DNA of 5,486 nucleotides from Chryseobacterium gleum (GTDB lineage: Bacteria > Bacteroidota > Bacteroidia > Flavobacteriales_D > Sanyastnellaceae): the NCBI GenBank assembly GCA_943330925.2, contig CALQJP020000179.1, positions 1-5,486 of the forward strand. The letters are read 5' to 3'. The translations under genes and the position numbers were made by a program. Below are positions 1 to 5,486 of this stretch, one piece after another. Position 1 is the first letter of the stretch. Every line of letters begins with the position of its first letter. The notes under the pieces were generated by a model. It saw only the letters and a list, made by a program, of their open reading frames with translations. It was not told the origin of the DNA and ran no database searches.

Positions 1-1
1 C

Positions 2-1510
2 CTTCAGTGTGAAAACCCCACTTGAAGGATTCGGATAGACTGAAATGTCGGATGCATTTTCTGCTCCAACACCATTCGAAACAACATTGTAGACACCGCT
101 CAATCCTGAACATCCGTCGCTGTTGGTAGTCATAACAGTATAAGCACCATTTTGTCTCGCTGTGTAAGAGTTTCCTGTGGCGTTGGGAATGGGCTGATTG
201 TTTAAATACCATTGGTAACCCTCCGCCGAGATGGTTGTTAAAACGCCATTACTTTCAGTTATAACAGGCAACGAGGAGGAATCGGCATATTTTCTAAACC
301 GAAAGCCACCAGTTGAAGAAGCCACAATCCAGTTACCATTGTCAAGTTCAAGCAAAGCTTCCATCCAGTGTGTACCGGAATCGTTGTTAAAATCAAAATC
401 ACGCAACCCATTAACACCGAACGTTGTATCCAGAGTACCATCAGGCCGTATCATCAAAGCGCAGCCAATACCATACATGCTGTTGTAGCTACTGCCTGGC
501 AAGAGGATATTACCGTTTTCCATCAACTTCATTCCTTTCACACGGCCATTGAACGTGTAATTAAAAATACCATTCACACCAAACGTAGAGTCAACAACAC
601 CGAATGGAGTTAGTTTCAAAACATACACGTTTGAGTTATCTAGGCTACCACTTAAGAACAGGCTACCTGTCGCATCCACCACACTCGAAACAGTTACTCC
701 AAATGGCGTTGAAGGCAGAACCACATCATGGTATGAGCCATTATTAGCATACGTTGAGTCTACAGAACCTGTTGAATCAAATTGAATCGCATGAAAGCGC
801 CAGTCGGTGAGTGATGACCATGCAGTGACAATGATTTTTCCATTCGGAAGGAGATGCCCCGTTGCTGAATCGAAGAATCCGGCATTCGGATTATAGTGAG
901 CGATACCATCATCGTTAAATGTGTTATCCAACGTTCCATCCGGGTTAAAACGCACAACACAAGCTCCCAAGCCACTGCCCAAATAACCAATGCCGATTAC
1001 ACGTCCGTCTTCCATTACTTCAACAGAACCAAAATTACCTGACGCCAATAAAATAGGATGTGTTCCAACCAAATTGAAGGTACTGTCAACAGAACCATCA
1101 CTGTTAAACCGACTCATGCAGGCGCGTTGTTGAGATCCGGCGTTGGACGGGGCTTGAATGCCGGCACAAAGAATTTTTCCATCGGGTTGCAATGCAAACG
1201 CATTTCCAATATTCCGTTCATCAAACTTGTGTCGCACCGTACCACCTGCACCAAACGCGGTGTCGATAATTCCACAAGGATCAAAACGAACCATATTGAT
1301 ATGATAATCAAATTCACCAACATCGCTGCCTCCGTATATTATTTTCCCGTCGGGTTGGGTAAGGAAAACTCCTCCATATTCAGAGCCCTCAGAAGAAACA
1401 TCTACGTTCAGTTGAGCGTTATTACCAAATAGCGAATCAGCAACTTCATTCTGGGCTGATAAGGTGATTGAAAGCGTTGATGCCAGGCAAACGATGTAAA
1501 TGTTCTTCAT
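2..1510 (-). CDS. Secreted delta-60 repeat protein with T9SS C-terminal sorting domain (3' end cut by window)
   Basis: An open frame of 503 codons runs from ATG at 1510 to the left edge without a stop. Residues 1-19 are a signal peptide (MKNIYIVCLA start, hydrophobic core, probable cleavage SA|Q). Residues 44-403 carry degenerate delta-60 repeats: a 'QPDGKI'-type half-motif near residues 52, 108, 165, 220, 279, 329 and 388, alternating with an 'RFNxDGxxDxTF' half-motif near 75, 134, 187, 243, 299 and 354. This gives six full units and a seventh half unit. Residues 414-477 resemble an Ig-like/PKD-type module (QWYLNNQPIPNA, then GAYTV and a Cys). Residues 489-503 (ISVYPNPSSGVFTLK) match the start of a type A T9SS sorting domain, so the protein is probably exported through the outer membrane and surface-attached or released. 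Family knowledge suggests a propeller-like fold, but the ligand is unknown. Frame was checked by hand over the whole length with no interruption. Probably only some 60-70 residues are missing. Confidence 0.9.
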   Translation of the reverse strand, partial: MKNIYIVCLASTLSITLSAQNEVADSLFGNNAQLNVDVSSEGSEYGGVFLTQPDGKIIYGGSDVGEFDYHINMVRFDPCGIIDTAFGAGGTVRHKFDERNIGNAFALQPDGKILCAGIQAPSNAGSQQRACMSRFNSDGSVDSTFNLVGTHPILLASGNFGSVEVMEDGRVIGIGYLGSGLGACVVRFNPDGTLDNTFNDDGIAHYNPNAGFFDSATGHLLPNGKIIVTAWSSLTDWRFHAIQFDSTGSVDSTYANNGSYHDVVLPSTPFGVTVSSVVDATGSLFLSGSLDNSNVYVLKLTPFGVVDSTFGVNGIFNYTFNGRVKGMKLMENGNILLPGSSYNSMYGIGCALMIRPDGTLDTTFGVNGLRDFDFNNDSGTHWMEALLELDNGNWIVASSTGGFRFRKYADSSSLPVITESNGVLTTISAEGYQWYLNNQPIPNATGNSYTARQNGAYTVMTTNSDGCSGLSGVYNVVSNGVGAENASDISVYPNPSSGVFTLK

Positions 1511-1527
1511 AGATAACAGAAATAGTT

Positions 1528-1553
1528 GGGCGGTAAATCTAGAGGCTTACCCC
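1528..1553 (-). promoter_or_regulatory. Weak stem-loop in the leader of the delta-60 repeat gene
   Basis: GGTAA (1532-1536) pairs with TTACC (1547-1551) around a 10-base loop. Two more G-C pairs form beyond a bulged base (1529-1530 with 1552-1553). On the minus strand the hairpin would lie about 20-45 bases before the ATG at 1510, in the leader RNA. No T-run follows, so it does not look like an intrinsic terminator for the upstream oxidoreductase gene. It may be chance. The rest of the 166-base gap (1511-1676) shows no clear Bacteroidota promoter or Shine-Dalgarno sequence. Confidence 0.2.
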
Positions 1554-1676
1554 GCGTTACTACGAATGCACTTGCATAATCACCAACTATTCCGCGCCTT
1601 TGAGTGTAAACCTTATACTTCAACACCTTTATGCAAAGCTTCAGCAATTTGGTATCGGATGAAATGTGCTGCCGAA

Positions 1677-2288
1677 TTATCGCCGGTGTATTCTAAATGC
1701 GATGTTTCGCCCATGGCCTTGCATGATGGCCAGGTTAATCCACGACAGCGCAAATTTCTCAAGAAGTTCAACTTTATCGGCCTTGCCGAAATCCATGCAC
1801 GATGCAAAGCCAATATCGAGTGCTAATCGCAATGCAACCTGCTTCGCTGCATCGCTATCGCCGGCCATAAACATGTCGATACCCTCTCCGTTGTAGATGG
1901 GGTTCAGCATGTTTTCAAACCCCGTTGAATTGAAGCACTTCACTGCATCGCCCTTGGTTTTGTCGACCAGGGCATGATAAACGGTTTTGTATGGATCGGG
2001 CGCTTGGCGCACGGAGTTCGTTGCATCAATGAGCGTCTTGCCCGAAACATCGCCCATGTGCTCCATGATGGAAAAGATGGCCGTGGGCGGTGTGGCGATC
2101 AATACTACCTCAGACTTGGCTACAGCATCAGCGATGGAATAGACGTACGTCCTGGGATTATTCAGCAGATCTTTGCCTTTGAATTGATTCACGTCTTGCA
2201 CACCGAGGTTAATCGTGTGACCAGCTTTTGCCCAGCCGGTAGCGAGCGCCCCGCCAACGTTGCCGGTTCCGAAGATTGCGATATTCAT
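1677..2288 (-). CDS. NAD(P)-binding oxidoreductase of the F420-dependent NADP reductase-like family
   Basis: 203 residues, complete. The N-terminus is a Rossmann fold with the dinucleotide motif GTGNVG (residues 7-12) after beta-1 NIAIF. Further family landmarks are IATPPTA (64-70), IDATNSV (87-93), KCFNSTGFENMLNP (117-130), a GDS turn (143-145) and the C-terminal WINLAIMQGHGRNIAFRIHRR segment. Its closing GR-x-IAF...RR pattern is the usual end of the family, so the stop at 1677 is natural. The family moves hydride between NADP(H) and F420 or other acceptors, and in Bacteroidota, generally not known to make F420, the true acceptor is unknown. At the end of beta-2, where relatives commonly show GVRDP, this protein has GVQDV (Gln31), so the Arg that often contacts the NADP 2'-phosphate is missing. 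The start is one base after the osmC stop, so the two genes are probably co-transcribed and translationally coupled. A cytoplasmic enzyme, with no signal peptide. Confidence 0.88.
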   Translation of the reverse strand: MNIAIFGTGNVGGALATGWAKAGHTINLGVQDVNQFKGKDLLNNPRTYVYSIADAVAKSEVVLIATPPTAIFSIMEHMGDVSGKTLIDATNSVRQAPDPYKTVYHALVDKTKGDAVKCFNSTGFENMLNPIYNGEGIDMFMAGDSDAAKQVALRLALDIGFASCMDFGKADKVELLEKFALSWINLAIMQGHGRNIAFRIHRR

Positions 2289-2289
2289 A

Positions 2290-2706
2290 TTATTTCAACC
2301 GGGCATCTACGCTGATAGCACAATTCAAGAGCTTTGAAATCGGACAGTTGACTTTTGCGTCGTTGACCAACTCATTAAATTTAGCGGCATCCAGACCCGG
2401 CACAGCAGCTTCTACATGGAGATTGGATTCGATAACTGTTCCATCTTCCAATACAATCTCACAAGCGGTATTAATCTGATCGGCGGCCATGCCGGCTGCT
2501 TGAATGTTGAAGGCTAACTTCATGCTGAAACAACCCGCGTGTGCGGCTGCTATAAGTTCCTCGGGATTGGTTCCAATGCCATCGGCGAAACGAGAGTTGA
2601 AACCATATTGCGTCTCCTTGAGCGCGGTGCTTTGAGAAGTAAGTGATCCGGAACCCTCTTTTCCTGTTCCGACCCAAACGGCTGTTGATGTTCTTTTGAT
2701 TTGCAT
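2290..2706 (-). CDS. osmC: OsmC family peroxiredoxin (thiol-dependent hydroperoxide reductase)
   Basis: 138 residues, the usual OsmC length. OsmC proteins are cytoplasmic homodimers that reduce organic and hydrogen peroxides with two active-site cysteines. Both are present: Cys59 in NPEELIAAAHAGCFSM (47-62) and Cys121 in NCPISKLLN (120-128). The conserved Arg (Arg39 in NSRFADG) and Glu (49/50) that polarise the reactive cysteine are also present. The FNSRF...GTNPEELIAAAHAGCFSM stretch and the opening 'AVWVG..KEGSGSLTSQS' pattern place it in the OsmC rather than the Ohr subgroup, which is inferred from motif recall. The ATG at 2706 gives the normal family N-terminus. No Shine-Dalgarno precedes it, as is common in Bacteroidota. 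It is the first gene of a probable pair with the oxidoreductase, whose start is one base downstream. It is divergent from the secreted-protein gene at 3046. Confidence 0.95.
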   Translation of the reverse strand: MQIKRTSTAVWVGTGKEGSGSLTSQSTALKETQYGFNSRFADGIGTNPEELIAAAHAGCFSMKLAFNIQAAGMAADQINTACEIVLEDGTVIESNLHVEAAVPGLDAAKFNELVNDAKVNCPISKLLNCAISVDARLK

Positions 2707-2709
2707 AAG

Positions 2710-2717
2710 AAAATATA
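2710..2717 (-). promoter_or_regulatory. Possible -7 promoter element of osmC
   Basis: Read on the minus strand this is TATATTTT, one mismatch from the Bacteroidota -7 consensus TAnnTTTG. It ends three bases before the osmC ATG, so a transcript started from it would have almost no leader. A TTTG (minus strand, near 2744-2747) lies upstream, but the spacing of about 26 bases is longer than the usual 19-21, so the pairing is doubtful. Confidence 0.25.
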
Positions 2718-2752
2718 GTATTCGTTGTGTGTAAAAATTGAAACAAACTATT

Positions 2753-2766
2753 CATTCGTGCGAATG
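2753..2766. promoter_or_regulatory. Palindrome CATTCG-TG-CGAATG upstream of osmC, possible operator
   Basis: Two perfect 6-base arms (2753-2758 and 2761-2766) around a 2-base centre, 47 bases before the osmC start. Position and symmetry fit a site for a dimeric regulator of osmC, such as a peroxide- or thiol-responsive repressor or activator. It does not match the classic OhrR operator (TACAATT-AATTGTA), and no regulator gene is in the window. A chance palindrome of this size is possible. Confidence 0.35.
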
Positions 2767-2832
2767 TTCGGAGATTGTTGGTTGCAATGTAATCACTTCT
2801 TTCTAAACGAGAGAAATCGGCCACCATCCCAA

Positions 2833-2849
2833 ACTGAAATTCCTTCAGT
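2833..2849. repeat. Stem-loop ACTGAA-ATTCC-TTCAGT
   Basis: Perfect 6-base arms (2833-2838 and 2844-2849) around a 5-base loop. It sits three bases from the larger GC-rich stem-loop and may form a two-hairpin structure with it. There is no T-run on either strand, so it is not an evident terminator. Confidence 0.4.
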
Positions 2850-2852
2850 ATC

Positions 2853-2873
2853 AGCCGCAGGCGCGCTGCGGCT
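2853..2873. repeat. GC-rich stem-loop AGCCGCAG-GCGCG-CTGCGGCT
   Basis: Perfect 8-base arms (2853-2860 and 2866-2873) around GCGCG. It stands out against AT-rich flanks, so composition bias in the spacer does not explain it. Neither strand has a T-run after it, which argues against an intrinsic terminator. No genes converge here; the flanking genes diverge. It could be a dispersed palindromic repeat of the REP type, a nucleoid or regulator binding site, or part of a leader RNA. Only one copy is in the window. Confidence 0.5.
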
Positions 2874-3045
2874 CAAAGACAGCACCATGCGATATGAAGA
2901 CAAATCAATTTGAACCACAGAACCATTTTCGTCCAATGAATTTTTCTTTGCGCATCATTCATTATTTGTGACGGAAATCAGGAATCTTAGCACCATTCAT
3001 CTTCTCTGAAAATTTGGAGGCCGGTTACTTTTCAACTCAAATGAA

Positions 3046-4086
3046 ATGTTATCTATGCGCTTTCCTCAATCTATTTTAACCGCTGCGTTAAGTGTGTTAG
3101 TGCTCAATGCAGTTGCGCAAATCAAAGCCTACACTCCCGGTCCGGCGAATTTGGACACCTCTCGATTTTCCCACGTGTACTTCCTGCGCGACAAGTCGGA
3201 CGAGTTCCCCGACAACTGGCTGGGAGTCGTAGTCAACAATAACCATGGCATGTGTGTAAAGGCCAAGATGAATAGTATTACTGCCGTTCATACAGCGCTA
3301 CAAGGCATAACACACTTCCATGCGAAAGCGGGAGAGTCGCTTGTTGAAATTGAGCTCAATCTATCAGGCGGCAGCAACTTTTACATCGAACTCTATCCCT
3401 ATCGCAAAGCGGACGAGCAGCTTGCAATCCACATGAAAGTGCTGCGCGAAGATGAGGCGTTGAGTCGCATAAGAGCATTTTCGAAGCCAATCGAGGAGCG
3501 CTATTGTATACTTCCTTTTGATGGCGATAACGATTATCTGCGAGATGTTTACACAGATTCGGTTAACTGGTATGCGGGAGAAACATATGAATATCGGTTT
3601 AAACCTCTGGATTCATGGGAAGTCATCAGGCGCTCGAAACTGCGCACTGTCCTTTCTTTTCGGAACAGTGCAATATCAACCACCTACTCAGAAATAGGCG
3701 GCATACACTTTTTGCCTCTAACGAAATGTAAATCGAAGGAAGCGTTCGAAACTTACTGCCGTGAAAAATTCGCACCATCAACTATCGTTAATCGAAGGGA
3801 TAAACTGATAGCATCCGAGTTTAAGCCTGTTCAATTGCCCGAAGGGATAATGTTCGCTCAACTCGTTACGATTGAAAACAGTTCCATAACAAAGAAGCCG
3901 CAGCAAGATCTTCTGCGAATGCGTACAGTCTATATTGTCTTTTTTTGGAAAGATGAAAAGGGCAAAGGGAATTCAGCATATTTGTACACATCTGAACGAG
4001 GAAACACAAACGAGTTGCATGCGATGGCAACACTCGAGGAACGGCTTCTTGAGTCGTGGCAAAGCTTCAGGCTCGCTCGCAAATAG
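3046..4086 (+). CDS. Secreted protein of unknown function, possible DUF2846-like N-terminal domain
   Basis: 346 residues from ATG 3046, or 343 from the ATG at 3055 (Met4). The second start gives a more usual signal peptide (MRFPQSILTAALSVLVLNAVAQ) with cleavage after NAVA before Gln25. No lipobox is present, so it is periplasmic or exported. Residues 43-118 (HVYFLRDK..., a GVVVNN strand, then a glycine-rich turn and NFYIELYP) resemble in pattern the DUF2846 beta-sandwich found in small envelope proteins: a 'VYFyR' start, a short carried ligand-like strand and a closing 'yYiel' strand. This is a weak inference. The rest is mixed alpha/beta: a tract around 155-190 rich in Asp and aromatic residues, strands at 216-225 and 292-301 (RTVYIVFFW), and a basic, Leu-rich C-terminal helix (329-346). 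Four cysteines (70, 154, 228, 238) could form disulfides. No catalytic motif is visible. It is divergent from osmC, and the following gene starts after a gap of about 116 bases, so co-transcription is uncertain. Confidence 0.8.
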   Translation: MLSMRFPQSILTAALSVLVLNAVAQIKAYTPGPANLDTSRFSHVYFLRDKSDEFPDNWLGVVVNNNHGMCVKAKMNSITAVHTALQGITHFHAKAGESLVEIELNLSGGSNFYIELYPYRKADEQLAIHMKVLREDEALSRIRAFSKPIEERYCILPFDGDNDYLRDVYTDSVNWYAGETYEYRFKPLDSWEVIRRSKLRTVLSFRNSAISTTYSEIGGIHFLPLTKCKSKEAFETYCREKFAPSTIVNRRDKLIASEFKPVQLPEGIMFAQLVTIENSSITKKPQQDLLRMRTVYIVFFWKDEKGKGNSAYLYTSERGNTNELHAMATLEERLLESWQSFRLARK

Positions 4087-4129
4087 GAAAAGAGTTAACC
4101 TCATCACATTCATTAGGACGACCAGCGCG

Positions 4130-4162
4130 TTTGAAGCAAATTGCAATTGAAGATTATTATTC
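4130..4162 (+). promoter_or_regulatory. Weak promoter-like region before the DUF2490 gene
   Basis: TTTG at 4130-4133 is followed after 21 bases by TATTATTC (4155-4162), a poor match to the Bacteroidota TAnnTTTG box. A perfect 10-base palindrome AATTGCAATT (4139-4148) lies between them. The sequence shifts to AT-rich here after the previous stop at 4086, as expected of a promoter, but neither box is convincing. Confidence 0.2.
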
Positions 4163-4179
4163 TAAATTAATCGTTAACT

Positions 4180-4206
4180 ATGCCGAAGCATACATTCAAC
4201 TTGTGA
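4180..4206 (+). other. Possible 8-residue upstream ORF overlapping the next start
   Basis: ATG at 4180 opens MPKHTFNL and ends at TGA 4204-4206, overlapping the proposed GTG start (4203-4205) in a GTGA arrangement. If translated it could couple re-initiation at the DUF2490 gene. It could instead be the true N-terminus, split from the main frame by a one-base sequencing or real frameshift. No direct evidence of translation. Confidence 0.2.
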
Positions 4207-4973
4207 AGGCTCATTACAATTCAACCCGTCCGAATAGAAAAGCAACAACACCTTGGTTTTGCATTTCCTGCCTAGTCCTTTTATCGGCTTGCTTTAACAG
4301 CTTAACGGCTCAAGCATTTCATCCCGGCAGCTGGAATATCCTAAACATCAAATACACTCAAAGCGAGAAGTGGAGCCTTTTCGGCGAAGCACAATTGCGA
4401 TCGTTGCGCTTCTATGATGACTTTCACTACTACGAATACAAGGGAGGAATCAACTATAAAGCGGGGAAAAATATCGCGCTAACCATTGGCGCAGGCAGCT
4501 ATCAAACTTTTGCGGAAGGAGGAAATTTTGTAGAACCCAAAAACAACGACGAGTTTCGACTTTGGCCACAAATCACCCTATTTCAAACAATCGGGAAAAT
4601 CAAGATTGAACAGCGTTACCGCGCTGAACAACGATTCACCAGCAACGGCTACCGCAACCGATTTCGCTACAGATTGGGCGCTTCGTACTCGTTCGGAAAA
4701 GAACGATCCGGCTATAAGCCATATCAAATTAGCGCCAGCAATGAAATCTTCTTCACGGATAACGAGCCCTACTTTGAACGAAACCGAGCGCTAGTCGCCC
4801 TTAATCGGAAAACGTCCAAGTACACAACTATCCAAGTGGGATATTTAAAACAATTCGACTACAAAATCAATGATGAAACCGGGCGCGATTTTCTGGTCGT
4901 AGGTCTTTACTTTGAACTATTCGGGAAAACCAGCAATGAAATGGACCAACCGGATGTATTGAAAGAAAATTGA
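4203..4973 (+). CDS. DUF2490 family outer-membrane beta-barrel protein
   Basis: 256 residues from the proposed GTG at 4203. The open frame extends back to ATG 4056, but that start overlaps the previous gene by 31 bases and adds 49 residues without secretion features. No other Met lies in between, and from the GTG a signal peptide follows: basic n-region (KAHYNSTRPNRK), hydrophobic core at about 17-31 and SLTAQA|F near 38. Residues 44-240 alternate hydrophobic and polar residues as barrel strands do. They show DUF2490 landmarks: the opening W44 ('GSWNILNIKY'), E-R-LWPQ (residues 117-122), the paired 'EQRYRAEQRF' (136-145) and 'RFRYRL' (153-158). The last strand is DFLVVGLYFEL (229-239), followed by a 17-residue polar tail. 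A lipobox-like LSAC (27-30) overlaps the signal peptide, so acylation at Cys30 is possible but less likely for a barrel. The family's role is unknown. The lipoprotein gene starts nine bases after its stop, probably in the same operon. Confidence 0.85.
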   Translation: MKAHYNSTRPNRKATTPWFCISCLVLLSACFNSLTAQAFHPGSWNILNIKYTQSEKWSLFGEAQLRSLRFYDDFHYYEYKGGINYKAGKNIALTIGAGSYQTFAEGGNFVEPKNNDEFRLWPQITLFQTIGKIKIEQRYRAEQRFTSNGYRNRFRYRLGASYSFGKERSGYKPYQISASNEIFFTDNEPYFERNRALVALNRKTSKYTTIQVGYLKQFDYKINDETGRDFLVVGLYFELFGKTSNEMDQPDVLKEN

Positions 4974-4985
4974 CCCAACCGGATG
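4946..4985 (+). repeat. 11-base direct repeat CCAACCGGATG at the DUF2490/lipoprotein junction
   Basis: Copies at 4946-4956 and 4975-4985, 29 bases apart. The second copy contains the start codon of the lipoprotein gene. The ATG in the first copy opens only a two-codon frame (ATG TAT TGA, 4954-4962). It may be a small duplication or chance. Confidence 0.45.
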
Positions 4986-5486
4986 CAGCGATCTCTCTTG
5001 AAAAAAATCGTTCTACTTTTTGTACCCATCGGGATTCTCTCCTCCTGCTCTACCCTTGAACGAGCTTCCTTGCACGGATTGAATGATGGATTCTATCAAC
5101 TAAAATCGGATAGCGCGGAAAAGCAAGCTGTCTATCTCGACGTGTTGGAAGATAACATTACGGTTTATCCAGCAGCAAACAAGCAACCGCAGAGCCAACC
5201 TACGTTGACCATTCCGCTCGAAACGACCGACAATATTCCCTTTCAACGCATCACGTTTAAAAAGCAAGGACTTGATATTGATATCAGCAGCGTACTGATG
5301 AAATACAGACCATCCATCGGGGAATTACCGGCACAATTGACCACGGATCTCAATCTGGCAATTTACGCAGGATGGCGATTCGATTTCTATCCTGTAGAAC
5401 ATAGAAAAGACCCGCTCAACAGGAGTTACGCTAAAATAGGAAATCGTGGATTCGATTTCGGATTCTTCGCCGGGCCCGGAACCACG
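4983..5486 (+). CDS. Putative outer-membrane lipoprotein of unknown function (3' end cut by window)
   Basis: 168 codons are open from ATG 4983 to the right edge. The start is nine bases after the DUF2490 stop, without a Shine-Dalgarno sequence. The N-terminus is a lipoprotein signal peptide: RSLLKK, a hydrophobic stretch (9-19), and lipobox LSSC with Cys22 as the acylated residue. Cys22 is followed by Ser-Thr-Leu and no Asp+2 signal. Residues 33-61 (GLNDGFYQLKS, then AVYLDVLEDNITVYPA) and 75-103 look like beta-strands. Residues 118-138 (QLTTDLNLAIYAGWRFDFY) and NRGFDFGFFAGPGTT (154-168) are aromatic and glycine rich and resemble the start of a small membrane-barrel or porin-like domain. I have the impression of a Bacteroidota-restricted hypothetical family with this 'FGxFAGPGTT' segment, but no function can be named. 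Its product probably works with the DUF2490 barrel at the outer membrane. Confidence 0.82.
   Translation, partial: MQRSLLKKIVLLFVPIGILSSCSTLERASLHGLNDGFYQLKSDSAEKQAVYLDVLEDNITVYPAANKQPQSQPTLTIPLETTDNIPFQRITFKKQGLDIDISSVLMKYRPSIGELPAQLTTDLNLAIYAGWRFDFYPVEHRKDPLNRSYAKIGNRGFDFGFFAGPGTT

Larger units (their letters stand above)
2707..3045. other. 339-base divergent intergenic region
   Basis: This gap separates osmC (leftward) from the secreted-protein gene (rightward), so it should carry both promoters. Next to osmC it holds an AT-rich box and a palindrome, and in the middle two adjacent stem-loops, all listed separately. The part nearest the rightward gene (2910-3045) is AT-rich. It has a TTTG at 2966-2969 but no convincing TAnnTTTG partner. 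A GGAGG at 3016-3020 lies about 25 bases before the ATG at 3046 and further from 3055, too far for a normal ribosome binding site. Short open frames here, on both strands, have no recognisable protein features. Confidence 0.6.

Noticed and set aside
1058..1432. Long plus-strand frame antisense to the delta-60 repeat gene
   Set aside because: It arises opposite regular repeats in a well-supported coding frame. The product has no recognisable features.
1613..1813. Minus-strand open frame that overlaps the C-terminus of the oxidoreductase and extends past its stop
   Set aside because: The oxidoreductase frame has the normal family ending (GRNIAFRIHRR), so it is not frameshifted. The extra frame is short and matches nothing I recognise.
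2471..2827. Minus-strand frame of 118 codons starting upstream of osmC
   Set aside because: It lies mostly inside osmC in another frame and its residues look like a shadow translation. The osmC frame has all family motifs.
2853..2873. GC-rich hairpin as an intrinsic terminator
   Set aside because: No T-run follows on either strand, and the flanking genes diverge, so no transcript is expected to end here.
2725..2913. Plus-strand frame of 62 codons in the divergent spacer
   Set aside because: No signal peptide, domain or ribosome binding site, and it spans both stem-loops. It is most likely non-coding.
4056..4202. ATG at 4056 as the start of the DUF2490 gene
   Set aside because: It overlaps the previous gene by 31 bases and would add 49 residues ahead of a signal peptide, which must be near the N-terminus.

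Overview
The window looks like chromosomal DNA of a member of the Bacteroidota. The main signs are a type IX secretion (T9SS) sorting signal of the form 'YPNPSSG' on a delta-60 repeat protein, a DUF2490-type outer-membrane barrel, signal peptides ending in Ala-Gln, and the lack of Shine-Dalgarno sequences at usable distance from the starts. No lower rank can be assigned from sequence alone. There are no rRNA, tRNA, CRISPR, transposase or phage genes.

The left half is read from the minus strand. Positions 2-1510 hold most of a secreted delta-60 repeat protein whose C-terminal T9SS sorting domain runs off the left edge. Upstream of it lies a two-gene unit (1677-2706). First comes an OsmC-family thiol peroxidase with both catalytic cysteines. 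One base after its stop comes a Rossmann-fold NAD(P)-dependent oxidoreductase related to F420-dependent NADP reductases. The tight junction suggests a redox or peroxide-stress operon.

The divergent intergenic region 2707-3045 separates the two halves. It holds a short palindrome and an AT-rich promoter-like box just upstream of osmC, and two adjacent stem-loops, one of them GC-rich and perfectly paired.

The right half is read from the plus strand and encodes three cell-envelope proteins: an uncharacterised secreted protein of about 343-346 residues (possibly with a DUF2846-like N-terminal domain), a DUF2490 beta-barrel protein that probably starts at a GTG, and, nine bases later, a lipoprotein cut by the right edge. 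The last two are probably one operon. No gene here proves a new system. The least explained parts are the secreted protein at 3046-4086, the lipoprotein at the right end and the structured osmC upstream region.
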